The translations under genes were made by a program, and so were the position numbers. The notes beneath the pieces are model-generated. The model made no database searches. It was not told the DNA's origin and worked only from the letters and a program-made list of their open reading frames with translations. Positions 30,993-35,606 of a stretch of DNA of 35,606 nt are shown in pieces. Position 1 is the stretch's first letter, and every line of letters starts with the position of its first letter. This DNA is from CADCTB01 sp036269435 (GTDB lineage Bacteria > Actinomycetota > Acidimicrobiia > Acidimicrobiales > AC-14), in assembly GCA_036269435.1 (NCBI GenBank), contig DATASA010000022.1:1-35606 (forward strand), written 5' to 3'.

Positions 30993-31061
30993 CCGATTTT
31001 ACCGTCCCCTTACCTGAACCGAAGGCTCGGTTCAGGCGGTCGCCCATAGGCTGCGACCATG
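30993..31061 (+). promoter_or_regulatory. Plus-strand promoter matching the DUF347 promoter
   Basis: Reading on the plus strand: TTTACC-GTCCC-CTTACC (30998-31014), a 32-nt spacer containing CCGAAGGCT and TCAGG, the -10 TAGGCT (31047-31052), 6 nt, then ATG (31059-31061). Order, spacer length and -10 to ATG distance equal those at 28432-28500, and 42 of 64 positions are identical without gaps. The ATG opens a frame of only 16 codons, so the transcript may really serve the membrane protein gene at 31308. The box could also act on the divergent response regulator gene. Confidence 0.65.
31013..31036. repeat. Perfect 10-bp inverted repeat overlapping the regulator box
   Basis: CCTGAACCGA (31013-31022), loop AGGC, TCGGTTCAGG (31027-31036). 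It begins inside the CTTACC half-site and covers the -35 region of the plus-strand promoter. Only its core, CCGAAGGCT-GG-TCAGG, is kept at the other promoter, where the left arm is lost, so the palindrome itself may be secondary to the conserved core. Confidence 0.6.
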
Positions 31062-31307
31062 CCGGACCCGGGCGCCGTGGCCCTCCAGACCGCGGCGGGC
31101 GACCACTGAGCGACGCGACGTCGAGGGGCATCCTGGTCTCGCGGCCCACGACCTCCTGGCGCGCGGAAGCGATCGGGAGTTGACTCCCGCCCCGTTCGCG
31201 CCGTTGGCTCACCGGGTTCCCGACGGGTCCAGCGCGGTAGATCCGTCTGCGATGTCGCCGACACCCGTCCGCCGACGCCCCGCGCCCGCACTCGGCGCAG
31301 CGCCACG

Positions 31308-32948
31308 ATGAGAACCGGCGCGGCCAGCCGCGCGACGGGCTCACGGGACGTCCCCGCCCGCCACGGCGGCGACGACGTGGAGCGGTCCACCGGCTCGGCT
31401 CTGCGCCGGTGGGCACCGGTCGCTGTCGCCCCGGCCGTGGCAGCCGTCCTCGCCACCGCGGCCCTGCTCATGGGCTGGCAAGGCGTCGACCTGCCCGCCC
31501 AGCTCTACCGGGTCGGTCTCTTCCACCGCAGCGGCCTGACCCTCTGGGACAGCCAGTGGTACGGCGGCCACTGGACCCTCAACTACAGCGTGATCTTCCC
31601 GCCCCTCGCCGGCGTCCTGGGAATCCGGCTCACCGTCATCCTCAGCGCAGCCACCGCCGCGTGGGCCTTCGACCGGCTCGTGCGCGACTACGTGGGACCG
31701 TCGGCCTGGATCGGGTCCCTGCTGTTCGCGGCGGGCACGCTGGCTCAGGTGGCGATCGGCCAGCTGCCGTTTCTGCTCGGTGAGGCGTTCGCTCTGTCGG
31801 CGTTCTGGGCGGCGCGGCACCGACGGTTCCGGATCGCCGTGCCTCTCGGCCTCGCCGCCGTGCTTGCCAGCCCGCTCGCCGGGGCGTTCCTCGTGCTCGC
31901 GGCCGCCTCGTGGTTGGTGGCGTCACGGCCCCGCAAACGCCTCGGGCTCGTGCTGCTGGTGGCGGTCCCGTCCGCCGTCGTCCTCGGCCTGGGCCTGTTG
32001 TTCCCCGGCCAAGGGGTCATGCCCTTCCCGGCGATCGACTTCCTCCAGTTCGCCGGAATGATGGTCCTCGTCCTGGTGCTCATCCCCCGCCAGGACAAGG
32101 GTGTCCGGGTCGCCGTCGCCTTCTACCTGGCCGCCGTGGTCGGCAGCTTCGTGCTGCCGACGCCCCTCGGAGGCAACATCACCCGGCTCGGCGAATGCAT
32201 TGGCGCTCCGCTGGTCGCCTGCCTGCTCTGGCCCCACCGCCGCATCGTCCTCGCGGCCATGGTGATCCCGCTGCAGGTCATGCAGTGGAGGCCCGCGTTC
32301 GCCACCCTGCCGATCGACCGGCGGGACCCGTCGACCTCTGCCGCCTACTTCACCCCGCTGTTGCAGTTCCTCGACGGCCACGAGCAACCGCTCGGCCGGG
32401 TCGAGATCGTGCCCACCCGCCTGCACTGGGAGGCGGCATACGCAGCCCCGGCGGTCCCGTTGGCCCGGGGATGGGAGCGCCAGCTCGACACGGCCGACAA
32501 TCCGATCTTCTACACCGACGGCGCCCTTCAGCCCGCCAGCTATCACGCCTGGTTGGTGGACAACGGCGTCCGCTACGTCGCCCTGCCGGACGTTGCGCTC
32601 GACTACGCCGCCGACGCCGAAGGCCGGTTGGTCGACGCCGGCGTGCCCGGGCTCACCCTGGCCTGGACCGACGAACATTGGCGGGTGTTCGAGGTCGCCG
32701 ACTCGCCGGGGATCGCCGAAGGGCCGGCCCACCTCGATCTCCTCGACGGCGACGCCGCCGTGCTGAGCGCGACGGCCCCGGGCGCCGTGCTGCTCCGGCT
32801 GCGCTTCAGCGACCGCTGGGCGGTGGCCGCCGGCGATGCGTCCCTGAAGGCCGCGGCCGGCGGGTGGACGGAGCTCGACGTCTGCCGGCCCGGTGAGGTG
32901 CGCCTGCAGGTGCAGCTGCTGCCGGCGAACCACGACGACGACTGCTGA
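31308..32948 (+). CDS. Polytopic membrane protein with soluble C-terminal part, possible GT-C glycosyltransferase
   Basis: A 546-residue protein: about 8-9 hydrophobic helices between residues 35 and 330, then a soluble region of about 210 residues. After helix 1 the loop reads LTLWDSQWYGGHWTLNY (77-93), resembling the first extracytoplasmic loop of GT-C glycosyltransferases where an Asp is catalytic. The soluble part (from about 340) contains TRLHWEAAYAAPAVPLARGW and IFYTDGALQPASYHAWLVD, also seen in large actinobacterial membrane proteins of unknown role. ATG 31308 lacks a ribosome binding site; GTG 31377 is an alternative. The nearest promoter is at 31047-31052. Function unproven; glycan transfer to the envelope is a reasonable guess. 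Confidence 0.75.
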   Translation: MRTGAASRATGSRDVPARHGGDDVERSTGSALRRWAPVAVAPAVAAVLATAALLMGWQGVDLPAQLYRVGLFHRSGLTLWDSQWYGGHWTLNYSVIFPPLAGVLGIRLTVILSAATAAWAFDRLVRDYVGPSAWIGSLLFAAGTLAQVAIGQLPFLLGEAFALSAFWAARHRRFRIAVPLGLAAVLASPLAGAFLVLAAASWLVASRPRKRLGLVLLVAVPSAVVLGLGLLFPGQGVMPFPAIDFLQFAGMMVLVLVLIPRQDKGVRVAVAFYLAAVVGSFVLPTPLGGNITRLGECIGAPLVACLLWPHRRIVLAAMVIPLQVMQWRPAFATLPIDRRDPSTSAAYFTPLLQFLDGHEQPLGRVEIVPTRLHWEAAYAAPAVPLARGWERQLDTADNPIFYTDGALQPASYHAWLVDNGVRYVALPDVALDYAADAEGRLVDAGVPGLTLAWTDEHWRVFEVADSPGIAEGPAHLDLLDGDAAVLSATAPGAVLLRLRFSDRWAVAAGDASLKAAAGGWTELDVCRPGEVRLQVQLLPANHDDDC

Positions 32949-32998
32949 TTCACGCCTCCCCATGCGACGATCGACCCCGGAGGTGACCACTCGAGCGA

Positions 32999-33024
32999 AC
33001 CGCCGCTTCCGCCGACGCGGCGGT
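32999..33024 (+). terminator. Hairpin between membrane protein gene and second DUF347 gene
   Basis: ACCGCCGC (32999-33006) and GCGGCGGT (33017-33024) form a perfect 8-bp stem with a 10-nt loop, 50 bp after the preceding stop. No T-run follows. The right arm includes the GTG proposed as the DUF347 start, so it could instead limit translation initiation. Confidence 0.35.
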
Positions 33025-33814
33025 GCGTAGTTCCGGGTCGGGCACCGCCCGCTCGTGGTTCACCCGGCGGGGTGCCCTGCGGGTGCCTCAGATCACGGTC
33101 GCCTTCTGGATCGTCAAGGGCCTGTCGACGGCGATGGGCGAGGCGACCTCCGACTACCTGGTGCACGCCCTCTCGCCGGTCCTCGCGGTCCTGCTCGGCT
33201 TCGCCGGGCTCCTCGTCGCCCTCATCCTGCAGTTCCGCCAGGCCCGCTACCTGCCCTGGACCTACTGGCTCGCGGTGGTCATGGTGGGCATCTTCGGGAC
33301 GATGGCCGCCGATGTCGTGCACGTCGGCCTCGGCGTGCCGTACACGGCCTCGACCGTGCTGTACGCCCTGGTGCTCGTCGCCGTCTTCGTGACGTGGGAG
33401 CGGACGGAGAAGACGCTCTCGATCCACAGCATCGACACGCCCCGCCGCGAGCTCTTCTACTGGGCTGCGGTGGGCGCCACCTTCGCCATGGGAACGGCGC
33501 TCGGCGATTTCACCGCCTACACGTTGCACCTGGGCTACTTCCCGTCCGCGGCCATCTTCGCCGCGATCATCCTGGTCCCCGCGGTCGGATATCGCTGGCT
33601 GCACTGGAACGGCGTGTTCTGCTTCTGGTTCGCCTACGTCGTCACCCGACCGCTGGGCGCGTCGATCGCCGACGGGCTCGGCAAGGAGAAGAACGTCAGC
33701 GGCCTGGGCCTGGGCGGCGGGCGGGTCGCCCTGGCCATCGGTGTGCTGATCGTGGCCATGGTGGCGTACCTGGCCCTCACCGGCGCCGACGTCCAGGACG
33801 CTCCCGCCGGCTGA
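33023..33814 (+). CDS. DUF347/COG4705 four-repeat membrane protein, second paralogue
   Basis: A 263-residue membrane protein with the same four-repeat plan as the gene at 27598-28434: Trp 29/Gly 39/Asp 44, Trp 82/92/97, Trp 147/157/162 and Trp 202/212/217, always 10 and 5 residues apart. Shared stretches include TLSIHSI and TRPLGASI. The start is uncertain: GTG 33023 gives a basic 20-residue lead before VPQITVAFWIVKG, comparable to the lead of the paralogue; GTG 33083 is a shorter alternative. No copy of the direct-repeat box lies upstream, so the two paralogues may be regulated differently. The function is unknown; transport of a small ion or solute is the natural guess for such a symmetrical membrane protein. 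Confidence 0.82.
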   Translation: MRSSGSGTARSWFTRRGALRVPQITVAFWIVKGLSTAMGEATSDYLVHALSPVLAVLLGFAGLLVALILQFRQARYLPWTYWLAVVMVGIFGTMAADVVHVGLGVPYTASTVLYALVLVAVFVTWERTEKTLSIHSIDTPRRELFYWAAVGATFAMGTALGDFTAYTLHLGYFPSAAIFAAIILVPAVGYRWLHWNGVFCFWFAYVVTRPLGASIADGLGKEKNVSGLGLGGGRVALAIGVLIVAMVAYLALTGADVQDAPAG

Positions 33815-33939
33815 CGAGGCGCCCCGGCGGGCGCGGCTTCCCGCCAACGTCATACGACCGGGGGCGTGGATCCGTAGACCAGACCGGGACACAGGCGCGT
33901 CCCCGTCCCGACGGCTGGCGAATTCGAAAGAGAGCGTTC

Positions 33940-35151
33940 ATGCACACCACGAGAAGACTGGGCCTGACTGCGCTCGTCGGCGTACTCGCCCTCGCGGGCG
34001 CGGCCTGCGGCAGCGACAAGAAGAGCTCGTCGGCGCCCAAGACGTCGGGCTCCTCGCAGCCGGCGCAGGCCGCCGACACGGTGACCGCGATCCCGAGCCT
34101 CACCGGCGTCGGCACGTCGGTGGCCATCGACGCAGGCACGGCCGCGGCGCTGAAGTCGCTGGGCGTGGCCCTGGCGCCGTCCGGCAAGGCCACCTTCGAC
34201 GCAGGCACCTCGACCATCACCTTTCCGATCACGTCGGGATACGCCGAGATCCACAGCGACACCGCCCACAAGCCCGGCAACATCGTGGGCTCGATCGACC
34301 ACGAGGGCAGCGGCTTCACCTTGACCGCCGGCAAGACCAAGGTCGAGCTGTCCGACTTCGTGGTCGATCCGGGCAACTCGATGCTGTACGGCACGGTCGG
34401 CGGCCAGCCCGGCGTACCGCTGCTGTTCCTCGACGGGACCAACGTCAAGGTCAGCATGGAAGGCGGCAACGTCGTGCTGCAGGGCACCGTCGCCAAGCTC
34501 ACCGACACCGCCGCCGGGGCGCTCAACAAGGCGTTCAACGTCACCGCCCTGAAGGCCGGCCTGCCGCTGGGCGTCGTCCGCCTGGTGGCCAAGGGCACGG
34601 CCAACACCTACGACGCGGTGAAGGACAAGACCTCGGAGCTGACCCGCCTCGGCGGCAAGCAGACCGCGGTGACGCTCGACGCCGGGACCGCCGGGGCCCT
34701 GAAGTCGCTCGGTGTCACGGTGGCGCCCACCGGCAAGGCCACGTTCGACAGCGCGACGTCGACCGTTGCCTTCCCGATCACGGGAGGCTTCGCCGCCATC
34801 CACTCGAACCTCGGCTACCAGCCCGGCTATATCGTCGGCAACGTGGTCCACGAGGGCAGCGGCTTGAAGTTCAGCAAGGGGGCCAAGTCGATCGAGGTCA
34901 CGAACTTCGTCGTCGACCCCGGCGCATCGATCCTCACGGCGACCGCCGGCGGCAAGTCCGGCATCCCTCTGCTCGCCCTCGACGGCACGAACGTCAAGGT
35001 GAGCACCGAGGGCTCCGACGTGGTCCTGCAGGGCACGGTGGCCAAGCTGACCGCGGAGGGCGCGGCCGCGCTCAACTCCACGTTCGGTGTGACCGCGTTC
35101 AAGGTGGGCCTTCCCCTCGGCGTGGTCAGGCTGACCGCCAGCCAGGCCTGA
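33940..35151 (+). CDS. Lipoprotein with two tandem copies of a beta-rich domain
   Basis: A 403-residue lipoprotein: signal peptide with lipobox LAGAAC (Cys 23), a Ser/Lys/Ala linker (24-57), and two copies of one domain of about 158 residues, at 59-217 and 242-399. Shared landmarks: LDAGTA or IDAGTA, LKSLGV, PSGKATFD/PTGKATFD, STITFPIT/STVAFPIT, HEGSG, FVVDPG, LDGTNVKVS, VVLQGTVAKLT and GLPLGVVRL. Alternating hydrophobic residues suggest beta structure; the pattern faintly recalls HtaA-like haem-binding domains, but I do not claim that family. ATG 33940 is preceded by AAAGAGAG. It lies 125 bp after the second DUF347 gene and before another lipoprotein gene. Function unknown. Confidence 0.85.
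   Translation: MHTTRRLGLTALVGVLALAGAACGSDKKSSSAPKTSGSSQPAQAADTVTAIPSLTGVGTSVAIDAGTAAALKSLGVALAPSGKATFDAGTSTITFPITSGYAEIHSDTAHKPGNIVGSIDHEGSGFTLTAGKTKVELSDFVVDPGNSMLYGTVGGQPGVPLLFLDGTNVKVSMEGGNVVLQGTVAKLTDTAAGALNKAFNVTALKAGLPLGVVRLVAKGTANTYDAVKDKTSELTRLGGKQTAVTLDAGTAGALKSLGVTVAPTGKATFDSATSTVAFPITGGFAAIHSNLGYQPGYIVGNVVHEGSGLKFSKGAKSIEVTNFVVDPGASILTATAGGKSGIPLLALDGTNVKVSTEGSDVVLQGTVAKLTAEGAAALNSTFGVTAFKVGLPLGVVRLTASQA
34114..35136 (+). repeat. Internal gene duplication encoding the two lipoprotein domains
   Basis: Nucleotides 34114-34590 and 34663-35136 encode the two homologous domains, joined by a 24-residue linker. Many short blocks are still identical at DNA level, for example GGGACCAACGTCAAGGT against GGCACGAACGTCAAGGT, so the duplication is an intragenic tandem event that has diverged. 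Confidence 0.8.
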
Positions 35152-35183
35152 GCCGGCGCGTCGGTTCGAGGCTTGTCATCACC

Positions 35184-35606
35184 GTGTCGGCCCGGTCCAC
35201 GACCGGCGCCGGCCGGGGGTGGGCCGGACGAGCGGGGGGCGTCGCCGCGGCCCTTGCTCTCGTCGCCGCCGCGGCGTGCGGCGCGGGCGCAGCAGCCCCG
35301 GCACGGACCGACACGCCGGAGCCGGCCGTCGCCCCGCCGCTCGCCGTCGCCCCGGCGGGGACGGTCGTCAGCCGGCCGGGTGAGCCTGAGGGGCTGGCCC
35401 TCGACGCGCGCACGGGCATCCTCGCCGTGGGCGTCCGCAACCCGGACGGGGTGGCGCTGGTCGACGCCGGCACCGGCGCGGAGCGGGCCCGCATCCCGTT
35501 GCAGGGGGCGCCGCGCCATCTCGAGCTGGCCGGGCCGGGAGGCCCGGTACTGGCCCCGGCGGAAGGTGGTGACCGGCTCTACCAGCTGAGCCTGCCCGAG
35601 GGGAAG
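35184..35606 (+). CDS. Lipoprotein, likely beta-propeller, truncated by the window end
   Basis: A GTG at 35184 opens a frame of 141 codons that runs off the window. It begins with an Arg-rich n-region, a hydrophobic core and lipobox LVAAAAC (Cys 36), then a Pro/Ala linker. The visible mature part, PGEPEGLALDARTGILAVG then VRNPDGVALVDAGTG and PLQGAPRHLELAG, has the repeat rhythm of YVTN/NHL-type beta-propellers. It lies 32 bp after the duplicated-domain lipoprotein gene and is probably cotranscribed. The family remains tentative because the rest is missing. Confidence 0.7.
   Translation, partial: MSARSTTGAGRGWAGRAGGVAAALALVAAAACGAGAAAPARTDTPEPAVAPPLAVAPAGTVVSRPGEPEGLALDARTGILAVGVRNPDGVALVDAGTGAERARIPLQGAPRHLELAGPGGPVLAPAEGGDRLYQLSLPEGK

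Larger units (their letters stand above)
30922..31307. other. Divergent regulatory region upstream of the response regulator
   Basis: 386 bp between the response regulator and the plus-strand membrane protein gene. It holds the promoter at 30993-31061 and the palindrome at 31013-31036. A perfect 7-bp inverted repeat CGGGAGT/ACTCCCG lies at 31174-31189. On the minus strand TGGTAC (30953-30948) is a poor -10 candidate for the regulator gene. The plus-strand transcript starting near 31059 would have a leader of about 250 nt before the gene at 31308; no conserved coding frame was found in it except a 16-codon frame. Confidence 0.55.

Noticed and set aside
31059..31109. A 16-codon frame starting at the ATG 6 nt after the -10 at 31047.
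   Set aside because: Too short and without recognisable features to call a gene; the ATG may mark only the transcription start. Kept as part of the promoter description.
1..35606. tRNA/rRNA genes, CRISPR arrays, insertion sequences, phage or restriction genes.
   Set aside because: I looked for T-loop motifs, regularly spaced repeats, transposase motifs and terminal inverted repeats and found none that hold up.

Overview
The window is uniformly GC-rich DNA with densely packed genes, short or overlapping junctions (several ATGA/GTGA overlaps) and many near-leaderless starts. A DUF3097 gene, a MarP-like protease, an HRDC-containing UvrD helicase and Pro/Thr-rich single-pass membrane proteins all point to a high-GC actinobacterium. 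An Acidimicrobiia-like lineage is my inference, not proven by the sequence. I see no tRNA, rRNA, CRISPR array, insertion sequence or prophage; this looks like ordinary chromosome.

Left part (1-9.7 kb): the 3' end of pdxH converges on a minus-strand operon that runs membrane glycosyltransferase, YdjC-type deacetylase, SAM methyltransferase, UvrD-like helicase. Divergent from it are an ECF sigma factor, an overlapping one-TM partner protein (putative anti-sigma) and an FNT-family channel. An FAD oxidoreductase converges on the FNT gene.

Middle (9.7-20 kb): a secreted MarP-like serine protease; a minus-strand run of AcuC-like deacetylase, class B penicillin-binding protein and two-domain dCTP deaminase; a proline/glutamate-repeat membrane protein; and a minus-strand group of DksA/TraR-like zinc finger protein, GCS2-type carboxylate-amine ligase and SpoIID-like protein.

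20-27.2 kb: a GH65 disaccharide phosphorylase with a degenerate HAD-like N-terminus, a divergent kelch lipoprotein, a second membrane glycosyltransferase paralogous to the first, a GNAT acetyltransferase, a DUF3097 protein and a STAS protein lacking the usual phospho-serine.

Right part (27.2-35.6 kb), the most interesting: an OmpR-type response regulator and histidine kinase (ATGA overlap), a small secreted protein, two paralogous four-repeat DUF347/COG4705 membrane proteins flanking them, a polytopic membrane protein, a lipoprotein made of two tandem copies of one domain, and a truncated lipoprotein. Two promoter regions here, one before the first DUF347 gene and one in the gap upstream of the response regulator, match at 42 of 64 ungapped positions. 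Each carries a direct-repeat box (GGTAAG-N5-GGTWAA), a conserved spacer of identical length, a TANNNT -10 and an ATG 6 nt later. This suggests a local, autoregulated envelope-related regulon that includes a DUF347 protein.
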